A program made the translations under genes and the position numbers. From Anthopleura xanthogrammica (lineage: Eukaryota > Cnidaria > Anthozoa > Actiniaria > Actiniidae): a DNA stretch of 64,000 nucleotides. Below the pieces are notes generated by a model. It saw nothing but the letters and a program-made list of their open reading frames with translations, was not told where the DNA came from and did not search any database. Shown here piece by piece: positions 19,971 through 33,200 of the stretch. The stretch is taken from assembly GCA_964019055.1 (NCBI GenBank), contig OZ025206.1, positions 21,727,078 to 21,791,077 of the forward strand, in the 5' to 3' direction. The stretch's first letter is position 1; each line of letters starts with the position of its first letter.

Positions 19971-22900
19971 ACTATCGTGTCTAAGTCATTTTTATGCCAT
20001 GAGTATATGAGTACATTACAGTTCATTTGTAACGTCATGCTTAATATATGCGATCTTGCAATAAAATAATGCTGAACGTCTACAAGAAAAAAATAATTAA
20101 ACAAATAAGCAACAACAACAGTAGAAGAAAAGAAAGAAGAAAAAACATAAACCCAAAACAAGAAAAAAAAAATCTAGGCACGATTGGGTTTGAACTCACG
20201 TCCGCCGAAAGAGATTCAAAAAATTAATTCCACGATGCCATGCCCCAGTGACATTCGAGGATGCAGAAACTCCTTCTGCTCTTGGGTCGGTGTACGGATT
20301 ATGCAGCATAATGATCTAGCCGAGGCATCAGGGGAGAGACTAGCCGGCCCCCAGGCCATATCTACAGCTAATCCCTTGCACTATTTGCTACGTACATTGA
20401 TTTTAAGTGGGAAAAAATCTAGTCTATCTTGCGCATTGTTTTTATGGCTATTGTTGTGCTAATTCCTTAAACTCGTGGCCTAGTGGAAAAATCTTGGGCT
20501 TCGAACAAGACTATAAGTCAAGCCCGATTGGGCTGGGTTAGTACCCGTATGGGTAACCTGAAATTCATACTTAGTAATTCTTATATGCTTTATTCTCATT
20601 TGGTAAATATCTCGACTACAGACTCATTTGTGCAGGAGGTTTATCCTGGTTTAATGGCAAAGTGTGCCCTAAAGTCAACTGTCAAAGAACATTCAATATT
20701 TAAGAGGGCGTCTCTCTAAGAGCGGACCACTGCCTCTCGGTTCCAGGAATAGATTTCTCTTATATTTTTACCATCAAAAGTACTATCTATCCTCACTACA
20801 GAACTGGACCTAGAATCGTTTTAAATTGAATATTCGAGTCGCTATTCGAATTGTTGTCGCCTCCAACAGTCCCTTAAAATATCTAAATGGGCTGCCTGTG
20901 TAGTACCAGTCCTTTGGCATTCGTATTTGCGCATGTGCAAAAGATCGAGACCTAAACGAGCTGAGATCGAGCTGAGATCTTTGCATTCCACATGAGAAAA
21001 GCGACGAGTTACTCGTATGAATATGTTGCCATATGCTGCCATATTATAATAGAGTTGGTCTTGCTTCGTGACACTTCTCAGAATACGAAAATAGAATCCG
21101 TAAGCGATTTGTAAGCGTTTCAATATCGATCTAGTAAAAAGAAAGCGTTTAGATATCGATCTGCTAACGGCTCACTTAGTGAGCGAGCGAGCGAGTGACA
21201 CATTTGCCTATTCAGACCCCTCACAATAACTCGTTTCTACGCTTCGCGTATCCACGAGTTAAAAACAGGATATATTTTGCACTAAGATTATGAATATCGA
21301 GCCCGCGCTGACAAAGACTTTACTATAAGGGACATACAGAGGACGGTCCAGGGTTATCCCATGATACATTGCGTTTCGTTGTATCAGTTTTATCCATTCT
21401 TTCGAGACGTCATCACTATTGACTTCAGGACCACAGCCTAGTTATAAATATGGACTGTTTAGACTGTTGACACACTTTTCCGCGTTGTTTTCCGTAGCCT
21501 GAGTTCCCGTAGCCCTTAGTTTCCCGGGGGGATGATGTTTCTTTCAGTGCACAGAGTCATGTCACACGAGGCAGAACTAATGACTTTGTTCATGAATAAT
21601 GAAAATAATCTTTAAAGGGTCCTTGAAGCCCAGGACTGACATCATGAGGCACTTGAGACAGGATATAGTCATGAAATGAAATCATAACAACTCTAAACTG
21701 AGTTGTACCTTGGAAAAGTAGTTTGTACTAAATAAGGACACCGTACTTGTCACTGTTTTCAAATTTTTCTCGATTTGACTCGGTTATTTTCATTAACTTG
21801 GTATTTAAAAAGCCTGAATTCACTAATTGATATTAAAGGTATTGCGCATTCATCCGATAAACGGGTAGCTACTCACGTAGTTTAAAGTGGGACGACGATG
21901 AAATGAACGTAGTTAATATTTTTGCATTTTTGACATCCTAATATCATTCACACTAATATTCTAAAGCTATTTTGTCGTACGATAAAGGGATCGTCCTCAA
22001 GACAAGTGACCTTCTACCGCACATCATTTGACAACTTCCTACAGGATCAGAATTTCCGCTATGTCGATCAAAAATACATTAGCATGCGGTGTCTCAGATT
22101 TTTGATATCTTTTTTAAATCGCACGCGATGACGCGTTAAATCCGAATGTTTGAATTTTCGGTGGTTATGATTGCAAAATAGACAATATCTTTTGAATGAA
22201 AAAACATTTCAAAAATTTGATACAATTTCTTTTTTAATTGCCTTGTGATTTATCATGATCTAAAGTTTCAGTTCGATCTGATGTAATCCGAATGAGCTAC
22301 AAGGTTTTAAGAAAGTTATTTTGGTCACTCAAAAACTGCGGAGAAACCCAATAACTTTTTTTGTGTCGCAAAACAGAAAATTCCAAATTGAGCTTTGCAA
22401 ACTACGTTTATTTAGCTTTCAGAAAATGTATACTTTTATATAATAATATTGAAAGGGCAGCGCAAAATTTGGCTCGGGCGTAAAGTAATCTCGAAGTCTG
22501 TGCGGTCATCGGGTGAACGGGTTGCATGTCCTCAGGCTGAAGTCCAAATAGGGGTTTTGAAAAGAATCCAAAAACAAAATTTGAATTTTTGCCACAAAAA
22601 AAAAAAAAAAAAAAAAAAAACAACTTTAGGAAATTATCTTATATACAACTAATTGCAAGAACTTTGTTATATAGAAATATAAAAAAAAAATAAAAAAAAA
22701 TAAAAAAATAACAAATAGGAATTAATTAGAAATTTTTTTCTTTACTTTGACTCTCAAGCCCTCTAGACTGATGAGAGTAGCTGTTTTATTACACATTTAG
22801 GGTCGATATCCGTGAGATAAGGCCGTGAATAAAAACCATATCAGTGAAGTGATACGATATCACTTCACAACAAACTGTCCAATAACATCTCGCGATGTGT

Positions 22901-25900
22901 AATAATATGTAATCGACCCTAAATCGACCATAAATCGCGACTTGCTTGTTCGCGATATGATACGGAAAAATCGTGAATAAAAACAATATCAAGCTCTTAA
23001 CATGTGATAATCTCTATTTAATATGTATATACCAACAAGATTATCTTAAAAATATCAGTCCATACCTACAAGGTATGTCTGTTTTGCAAAAATAAATATT
23101 TCGTATTTTTTATCTTTTATTTTTTTATGCATGACAACGTTCTTTTAGACAACATAAAAGAAAACCTGCCACATTATTTCATATCCGCATCAATGAATTA
23201 TCATGTGATTTATGATTTTATAATTAAATTAATAATTTGGGGCACGATATATGTATTCCACTTTCTAACCCTCTAGATAATCATACCTTTAATCCCTATC
23301 CACTTTTTATAACATATTTTCATATAGTTTTTCTTTTATTTGTAGAAACTTAAAAATGTTGAGGCTTTGTTTAATTGATCATAAATTAAACCTTGTTTTT
23401 TTTTTAGGGGAGCGAATTCAAATTTCAACTGGGATGAGAAGTGATGACATTAATGAAATCGAATGCATTTCACTAGTGAAAATAGATTTTGATTGCTATG
23501 ATTTCACTGTAGTTTTTGTAGACTTAGAATTTGCAAGGAAGTGCATCACTGAGCATACAGCTTTACATTAGATCAAGTCTCGCTAGAGAGCGGTTTACAG
23601 CTCAACCAACCGAGTTCCGGTAACATTGAAAGCTGCTGTAAATATTTCTTTCCTTCTTCACAGATCGTTCTAAAAACCAAGTTCAAAAGTCCAAGTTACC
23701 ACTTTTAAAATAGCTTCTGTAGTTCATGATAGAATGCATAATGAAAACTTGTCGCTTCATCGGCAACATCCAACTGGTCATCTGATTGATCACTTTGTAC
23801 GAAATTATTTATTTGGAATGTATTCTATTTTCTAGCCCTCTTGATCGTGATACCTTGAATCCATACTTTATTGCTCTAATTTGCAACTTTTCTTCTCGCT
23901 TTTCTTACTTGCAGAAACTTTAAAGATTTCGAACTATTGTTCTGCTGGTCAGTACCTGCTGTGCATTCATTCGATGAAAAGCGAAAACAAATTCACCACT
24001 TCCACAAACGAAAGAGGAACTTTTGAAAGAAACAGGAACCCTTCTTTTGTCTAAAAAAAAAAAAAAAAAAAAACACTGAGAAAAACGAAAGAAAGAGAGA
24101 AAGATTCAGTTGATATTTTTTGGTCTTTTTCATTTGAATTCATCAATCAATTTGAGCTGGTTGAGCATTATAATAATAATGATAACGTCTTTATTTAACA
24201 ATGACATTGATGACATTGATGAAAAATCGCCATTAATATTACTAGTGGCAATATGCAATAGATACTTAAACGTCAAATAAACTATCTGTTTTTTTTTCTT
24301 CTCAATATAATTTGTTCGGGGACACAGCTTATTGATAAATTAAATGTAGACTGTTTAGACAATTGCCAATTTTTTCTAAATTGTTTTCCGATAATTAAAC
24401 ATCAGTGTTCAGAGTCATGTCACATGAGGTTAGCTGAACTAATGATTGTGCTTATAGACCATGAAAATAATGTTTAAAGGATCATTGAAGCCCCCGACTG
24501 ACGCCATGAGGTATTTTGGAGGCGATATATTGCTGTGTAAGGAAACTGTGCTTGTAAATGTTTAGAAACCCTGAACTCGCCAGGAAACTTGGATTTTGTC
24601 GAATTAATTATTTACCGAGTTATTATTTTTTAAATTGCAAAACTAAGAATGTAGCACAAAACACTTCCGTTCGAGCAGAGGTTTTGAAAAAGCTGGCATG
24701 TTAGACAGTTTGTTTCAATGAAAAACATAATCATTAAAAGCAAATGAAAAATCCAAGGAAAAGATTGTCTATGATATGTCTCTTAGGCCTTTTTATATCA
24801 CCAGGCCAATGAACCTGGGTTTTAAAAGTTGTGCATTGAATCGTGTGACTATATAGGTGTTTGTGTGATGACGTCCGATTTTACTACCACTAGCAACCAG
24901 AATGCTTCAAGAACTTTCTTTCATATTCAGTTTTTTCTGTTCCCTTTTTTACAAAAGAAAGACAGTTAGCAAAACTTCAACCAACGGAAAACGTTTCTAA
25001 GGGTTTCTAGCTGGTGTACGCTGCTAACGCGTCGTCTTTCATTGTGGTTCCAAAGATTCGGGTTACTGACAATACATATTCCTCTTTCCTCTGACATATT
25101 TTTTGCTTCGATAGCTTCAAACTTGTAATTATGTTGATGACATATGAGATAAGAAAGGCTGCTTCCATAACAGTTATTTATTTGTTTGAAAATCCGACAA
25201 AATTTGGTGGAGTTACAGGAAGTCAAAGTGGTCCAGATATCTATATATATTTTGCCGGTTTTGCCCAAATTCAAAATGGCCGCCGAAAACAGTGAATTGA
25301 TCAATCATATATATTATACATATTAAATCAATTTCATGAGAAATGTTAATGGTAATAACATTAATCATTAAGGAGTTATTGATATTTGAAACTTGAAAAA
25401 AAACATGCATGACAAGGGGGCCAGGAGTGATTTTTCCATAAAATTTACATCGCAATTTAAAATTCACATTCATCTCAAATTTGGCGAGATTGCCGTTAAT
25501 CTAGTAATGATTTCATTACAACATTTGTCTAAAATACAAATTTAGCATGAATTGACATGGTGTATGGATTCCTTTGTAGGCAAAAATAGATTGCCTTTAC
25601 TGTACAGTTTTTTACCGCAAACGTTTAAACATCCCCCCTCCCCTCAAGTTTGACAGCAAAAGTAGTTTCATCTTTTTCATTTCAAGCAATTTTATCTTCA
25701 ACTTTAAACTTTTTCCTTTTTTTTTTTTCTCGTCCGTGAGGCAATTTCAGGAATCCACGTCCAATATATTAGGTTGTGAATCTCTTTGTTTTCCGAAGTC
25801 TTTAATTCAAGTGTTTTTCATTTCGGATCAAGCAACTGTGACTAGACTTTAATAAAGGTTTTAAACTAATTAAATATGTGAAGTCATGAAGAAAGAAGGA

Positions 25901-25946
25901 TCCACCTCCTCAGCGACATGTCATGTTAGTGTTCCTGTTTGGATGG

Positions 25947-25954
25947 TATAAAAA
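25947..25954 (+). promoter_or_regulatory. TATA box of unit-3 gene
   Basis: Same TATAAAAA box, 83 bases before the ATG at 26030. The flanks look unchanged from unit 1. Confidence 0.75.
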
Positions 25955-26029
25955 GGGGTGACTTTAAGCAGCTTCATCATTGGGTTCTGACTCCTGCTGA
26001 AGACGAAACCAAAACCTAGTGCTGAAACC

Positions 26030-28137
26030 ATGAAGATCTATCTGATCGCAGCCTTGTTCCTTGGTGCTCTTGTGGTGGCTCATTCCTTGGAGGAAGACGA
26101 AAAGGTTGAGCTCCCTGAGGTACCTGAACAACCTGAACAATCTGACGAGGGTGAGTTTAGATGGGATTTATCTTAATGTTGTGTTATTAGACTATAAACC
26201 TGAATATATATTTAGCGCTTCCGTAATGACACTCACTACAGAGTACCTTGGTCTTGTGTGAACGCCCATCAAGACCCGCAAACGTCCATCATTATATTAT
26301 TGCCCTCGAATGTGAAATTCGGCTTTTTTTCTTTTCATTATTCTTGAATGGCTAAAGCTGCCCTACAAAAGTTACATTTTAAATTATATTGTTTCAATTT
26401 TTTCTTTCAGAAGTTAGCGATCCTGCCGAGGCCGAAGACACCGAAGGTAAACTTTATCAGAATGTGTGTTTTGTGCAACTTTCATTGATTTGTGCATAAG
26501 AATGTGTCTCCTTCTTGACACTGGATTGGCTTCCACGAACAATTAGAAAAATGATCAAACGACCTTTTTCAGAGCAGCAACACACTAAACATTAGACCAC
26601 AGATTAAAGTCTTCTAGACCTTTAGATAATTTTATTAGTAAGTGGTAAATGGATTGAAACAATCAAGCGTGGAAGATTTATGTATGACTATAAACTGACT
26701 GTAAACTATTGAGTTTAAAAAAAATTCAGCGCTTGTACGAGTATACTCTTCAGTTTCAAGTACCTTGGCCCTGCATGAAAAAAACAAAAAAAAAAAACAA
26801 CAATTGACTTTGACTTAAAGCTTTGCTGACTTTATCTTATTTTTCTGTAATGCTATTGCTTTAATTTTCTTCTTCCTAGACTTGAGCGATCCCGAAGGAG
26901 GTACCGAAGGAGACACAGAAGGTACTTTAATTGAATCAAGATATACATTGATATCAGTCATAACTATATCTGATATATTGAGAAACGTTCTATTTTCCAC
27001 TAATCAATCTGGTAGTTGTAATCGGCTACGCGGTCGTCCAATCCCTAGTATGAATACGGACCAAATTAGGCGTCACTTAGTTCTATTACCATTATAAATA
27101 ACGGTTGCTGTTATCATTGATTTGACCTTATTCTTTTTGAAGAATCTGAAGACGAAGAAGCTGCAGATGAAGAGGAGGATCCAGAGAAGAGACGTCGAAG
27201 GAATGTCTTGAGCTTGAGGAGTTGTGTTCTGCTCAAACGACGAGGACATTGTAGACGTTATTTGTTCATCAGGAGGCTTTGCGCTGCAACCTGCTATGGT
27301 ACGTTATGTTATTATATATATTTTCTACATGATAAAGTGAAAAATATATATACATATTTTTAACTCATAGTTTTTATTTCGTCCTTAAGTTGCGCCTCCA
27401 GTCTGCAGAAACCATTTGTCTGGAGTCAGTTGCCTGAGAATAAGGCATTACAGAAAATGTAACTCAGCTGTTGGACGTCTTTATTGCCGAAAAACATGCC
27501 GCCATTGTGGTGTCTCGAATGGTAAGTTATTATTTTTAGATACTATCACACGCTTGTTACTGCTATTAACAGATAAAGGGGATGGCGTGCTAAAAGGGAA
27601 TAGAAATCAAGGGAAGGAAAAAGAGGGCCAATTTTGATATGGAAAGAAGTTTTAGCGGGTGTTAAGAAATGTTTTGTTAGTTTTTCATTGGTGACATTGA
27701 AAACCAGGATTACTTTGGTCTTTTCTTTGTTCTGGGGATCATGTAGGTTTTAATTATCAACTGTCTCAGATCCCTGCAGGAGGTACGCTGTTTTGAACCA
27801 ACTGAACCGAAGACAATCCAGAAACAGGGGAAATGTACTGTTGTGTGATCAGAGAGGCTTTGTCACCCGCTGGTATCGATTCACGGGTCTTGCTGGAAAC
27901 AGAATGCCAACCCGTGCTCCACCTAAGAATCGCTGTGGTACTCATGCTCCTGGTTGGATGGTGGGCAGTTATCCTCGACTTAGAAACCAGGTTGTCCGTC
28001 GCAAAGTTTGTTATCACTGGGGAAGAAACACGTGCACTTGGAGCAACTACATCAAAGTCAAGAACTGCGGTCGATACTTTGTGTTCTACCTTTCCCGTAC
28101 TCCACAATGTCAACTTCGCTACTGTGGAAACGCATAA
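26030..28137 (+). CDS. Secreted acidic-pro / ShKT-ShKT / D8C precursor (unit 3)
   Basis: Exons 26030-26150, 26411-26446, 26880-26921, 27143-27298, 27390-27521, 27770-28137. I see no amino-acid difference from the unit-1 protein over 284 residues, so domains, processing site and cysteines are as given there. Introns are the same lengths as in unit 1. The 3'UTR exon would start at 28585. Confidence 0.9.
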
Positions 28138-29110
28138 TCAAACAGTAAGTGCCACACTGATACTTCTATATTGCAATTCATTTAGTGATGAATCTAGAAA
28201 AGGAGGAGGGGGAGTGGGGGTTTTACAGCACTTTGTTTTTAAGACTCTTGTTAAAATTTGCAAGTCACGGTCTGAAAATGTGAAAAACACTACGAGGCTA
28301 CGAAGGCAATAGATCACTGAACACAATCATGCAATTCTCTGTAATTTTGATTCGAAATAGCTTCACTTGAATTCTATTTATAGAATGAAACTTTCCAAAA
28401 ATACATATTTCTGCTTTCTGTTGGTGGTGCTTATTTTTTAAGATTAGGTTTTTATCTCGAAACCATATAATTTCCTATAGGAAATGTTTCCCATAATTCT
28501 ACCCAGGTTTTTGGTACCCATCTTTATTGAAATAAGTATCTGTATATACTATTCATAACTATAATGAATGATTTCTCTTCGCAGAAACACGTGCTCATCA
28601 ATTGGAACGTCCCTGAAATTCGACAATGGAACGACTTGTGGATACTCACAAGAATCAGATAAACGGATTACAAATGAAAAACGTTTACCCCAAATCCCTA
28701 CGAAAATAAGCTCTTTTTAAGAGCATTTAAGATGCTTCCCAGTCATACTTGAGCTCTAGCTTAAGTTAGAATTAATTAAACATTTTTATTCATAGTAGTG
28801 TGTGATTTGAATGGGTTGACTTTGCGTATGCCTCTTCAGCATTTTGCGGTCAAAAAATCCGAGGATCATTAAATCTTGCCCTAGTATTTTATTACTTCCT
28901 TTAATTGGCAAAACTACAATGACTGGGGAGGATGGTCAACTAGAAAGGTGCATGAAATTTGTTTTGGTATATCACGGGTTAGGCACTGGGAAATTATTTT
29001 CCGAGGGCGGGGAGAAGGCTCAAAAATTAGATCCATTGGTTGGCAGGATGCAAAGATCAGTCATGTGGGACTTGAGCTAAACATGAACCACACGAAACAA
29101 GAATCAAACA

Positions 29111-29253
29111 CAGGGACCGCGGAGCAGGGGGGGGGGGGGGGGGGCTGGAGGGCTATAGCCCCCCAATAATGGGATCATGCCCCCAAACTCCTTAGGTCTT
29201 TCAGTATTTGGTGGTCGTTAGCCCCCCAATCAAATTACGCTCCGCGGTCCATG
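29111..29253 (+). mobile_element. Poly-G TIR element, unit 4
   Basis: Complete copy, 18 G (29127-29144). AAACA at 29106-29110 and 29254-29258. Confidence 0.78.
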
Positions 29254-29816
29254 AAACAGCCAGTGTGGCGAACTCGTGGATACTAGAAAAGAATTGACGA
29301 ATGAACTATTGTTCTCTGCATTAGATTTGGCTTACTTGCAAAATTTCGAGATATGAACAAATGCTTGAAAATAAGTTTTCATAAGAAGCTAACTCATTTC
29401 CCTGAGCTTGAAGGACAATGAAACTTTAATTCTATTTAGTTTATTTTGGGGGGGGGAGGGGTGGGGATGGTCTCAAGAGTTAAAAAATGTGAAGGTATAA
29501 TGCAGTTATCAATGTAAGTCCTATGGGGGAGGGGGAGGAGTAGTCAGGCAAGGGGTGGGGATTTGAACAAAATTCTGGAAAGAAATTCAAGTGCCTCAGG
29601 AAGGGAATAAGCTATTGTTGATCAAATAAAACGAAAAAATAGAAGGCTAATGGAGGAATTATTGACTTCATAGTACACTCGACAAAATTACTCGATTCTG
29701 ATTGGTCTAGAGGAGTACAATTAGTATAGGAAATCGCACGACCTCGAGTACAATTTGGAAATTAATAGGTACGAGTAATTTTTTGAAAGTTCTTGTAATT
29801 GCACGAGCCTTTAGGC

Positions 29817-30296
29817 GAGAACAATTACAACAGTTTTAAGACTTTAGTAAAGACATTTTTATTCAGAATTGCTTATGAACATTGAGTAATTATATATGTA
29901 TTTACGTGTAAGCCGGTTCGCGGTTTGGGAATCGTTGTCGGTGCGCGTGCGATTTTATCCCGAATTTCTCACCTTCTTTTGTTTAAACCTCTTTTGTTTA
30001 ATTAGGCAGAGGAGAGTGGGGAGATTCGGGGTTCGGTCGCGTGCGGACTGATAGCGATTCTTGAACCGTGAATCGGCTTATACATTTCATTATACATTTC
30101 ATTATCAATTTTTAAATTAATTTTAATTCACATATTTATATATAGCTGTATTATTCCATTTTAAATATTTTTATAAAAATCTTAAAGTTATCATATTTAT
30201 TGTAATTTATTTATTTGTAAATTATTGTTAGGCGCATTTGATCATATTCACATGATAAATGCGCGATATAGATAATAAAGATTATTATTATTATTA
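29817..30296 (+). mobile_element. LINE 3' end (unit 4)
   Basis: Single-copy form, same as unit 3. Confidence 0.72.
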
Positions 30297-33200
30297 CTAT
30301 CGTGTCTAAGTCATTTTTATGCCATGAGTATATGAGTACATTACAGTTCATTTGTAACGTCATGCTTAATATATGCGATCTTGCAATAAAATAATGCTGA
30401 ACGTCTACAAGAAAAAAATAATTAAACAAATAAGCAACAACAACAGTAGAAGAAAAGAAAGAAGAAAAAACATAAACCCAAAACAAGAAAAAAAAAATCT
30501 AGGCACGATTGGGTTTGAACTCACGTCCGCCGAAAGAGATTCAAAAAATTAATTCCACGATGCCATGCCCCAGTGACATTCGAGGATGCAGAAACTCCTT
30601 CTGCTCTTGGGTCGGTGTACGGATTATGCAGCATAATGATCTAGCCGAGGCATCAGGGGAGAGACTAGCCGGCCCCCAGGCCATATCTACAGCTAATCCC
30701 TTGCACTATTTGCTACGTACATTGATTTTAAGTGGGAAAAAATCTAGTCTATCTTGCGCATTGTTTTTATGGCTATTGTTGTGCTAATTCCTTAAACTCG
30801 TGGCCTAGTGGAAAAATCTTGGGCTTCGAACAAGACTATAAGTCAAGCCCGATTGGGCTGGGTTAGTACCCGTATGGGTAACCTGAAATTCATACTTAGT
30901 AATTCTTATATGCTTTATTCTCATTTGGTAAATATCTCGACTACAGACTCATTTGTGCAGGAGGTTTATCCTGGTTTAATGGCAAAGTGTGCCCTAAAGT
31001 CAACTGTCAAAGAACATTCAATATTTAAGAGGGCGTCTCTCTAAGAGCGGACCACTGCCTCTCGGTTCCAGGAATAGATTTCTCTTATATTTTTACCATC
31101 AAAAGTACTATCTATCCTCACTACAGAACTGGACCTAGAATCGTTTTAAATTGAATATTCGAGTCGCTATTCGAATTGTTGTCGCCTCCAACAGTCCCTT
31201 AAAATATCTAAATGGGCTGCCTGTGTAGTACCAGTCCTTTGGCATTCGTATTTGCGCATGTGCAAAAGATCGAGACCTAAACGAGCTGAGATCGAGCTGA
31301 GATCTTTGCATTCCACATGAGAAAAGCGACGAGTTACTCGTATGAATATGTTGCCATATGCTGCCATATTATAATAGAGTTGGTCTTGCTTCGTGACACT
31401 TCTCAGAATACGAAAATAGAATCCGTAAGCGATTTGTAAGCGTTTCAATATCGATCTAGTAAAAAGAAAGCGTTTAGATATCGATCTGCTAACGGCTCAC
31501 TTAGTGAGCGAGCGAGCGAGTGACACATTTGCCTATTCAGACCCCTCACAATAACTCGTTTCTACGCTTCGCGTATCCACGAGTTAAAAACAGGATATAT
31601 TTTGCACTAAGATTATGAATATCGAGCCCGCGCTGACAAAGACTTTACTATAAGGGACATACAGAGGACGGTCCAGGGTTATCCCATGATACATTGCGTT
31701 TCGTTGTATCAGTTTTATCCATTCTTTCGAGACGTCATCACTATTGACTTCAGGACCACAGCCTAGTTATAAATATGGACTGTTTAGACTGTTGACACAC
31801 TTTTCCGCGTTGTTTTCCGTAGCCTGAGTTCCCGTAGCCCTTAGTTTCCCGGGGGGATGATGTTTCTTTCAGTGCACAGAGTCATGTCACACGAGGCAGA
31901 ACTAATGACTTTGTTCATGAATAATGAAAATAATCTTTAAAGGGTCCTTGAAGCCCAGGACTGACGTCATGAGGCACTTGAGACAGGATATAGTCATGAA
32001 ATGAAATCATAACAACTCTAAACTCAGTTGTACCTTGGAAAAGTAGTTTGTACTAAATAAGGACACCGTACTTGTCACTGTTTTCAAATTTTTCTCGATT
32101 TGACTCGGTTATTTTCATTAACTTGGTATTTAAAAAGCCTGAATTCACTAATTGATATTAAAGGTATTGCGCATTCATCCGATAAACGGGTAGCTACTCA
32201 CGTAGTTTAAAGTGGGACGACGATGAAATGAACGTAGTTAATATTTTTGCATTTTTGACATCCTAATATCATTCACACTAATATTCTAAAGCTATTTTGT
32301 CGTACGATAAAGGGATCGTCCTCAAGACAAGTGACCTTCTACCGCACATCATTTGACAACTTCCTACAGGATCAGAATTTCCGCTATGTCGATCAAAAAT
32401 ACATTAGCATGCGGTGTCTCAGATTTTTGATATCTTTTTTAAATCGCACGCGATGACGCGTTAAATCCGAATGTTTGAATTTTCGGTGGTTATGATTGCA
32501 AAATAGACAATATCTTTTGAATGAAAAAACATTTCAAAAATTTGATACAATTTCTTTTTTAATTGCCTTGTGATTTATCATGATCTAAAGTTTCAGTTCG
32601 ATCTGATGTAATCCGAATGAGCTACAAGGTTTTAAGAAAGTTATTTTGGTCACTCAAAAACTGCGGAGAAACCCAATAACTTTTTTTGTGTCGCAAAACA
32701 GAAAATTCCAAATTGAGCTTTGCAAACTACGTTTATTTAGCTTTCAGAAAATGTATACTTTTATATAATAATATTGAAAGGGCAGCGCAAAATTTGGCTC
32801 GGGCGTAAAGTAATCTCGAAGTCTGTGCGGTCATCGGGTGAACGGGTTGCATGTCCTCAGGCTGAAGTCCAAATAGGGGTTTTGAAAAGAATCCAAAAAC
32901 AAAATTTGAATTTTTGCCACAAAAAAAAAAAAAAAAAAAAAAAAACAACTTTAGGAAATTATCTTATATACAACTAATTGCAAGAACTTTGTTATATAGA
33001 AATATAAAAAAAAAATAAAAAAAAATAAAAAAATAACAAATAGGAATTAATTAGAAATTTTTTTCTTTACTTTGACTCTCAAGCCCTCTAGACTGATGAG
33101 AGTAGCTGTTTTATTACACATTTAGGGTCGATATCCGTGAGATAAGGCCGTGAATAAAAACCATATCAGTGAAGTGATACGATATCACTTCACAACAAAC

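Larger units (their letters stand above)
18784..29110 (+). repeat. Array unit 3 (10.3 kb)
   Basis: Full-length unit, nearly the same as unit 1 by eye. The main length change is 8 bp in the A/T tract near 22690. It carries an intact gene at 26030-28137. The gene-free part (18929-25946) has the same content as unit 1. Confidence 0.95.
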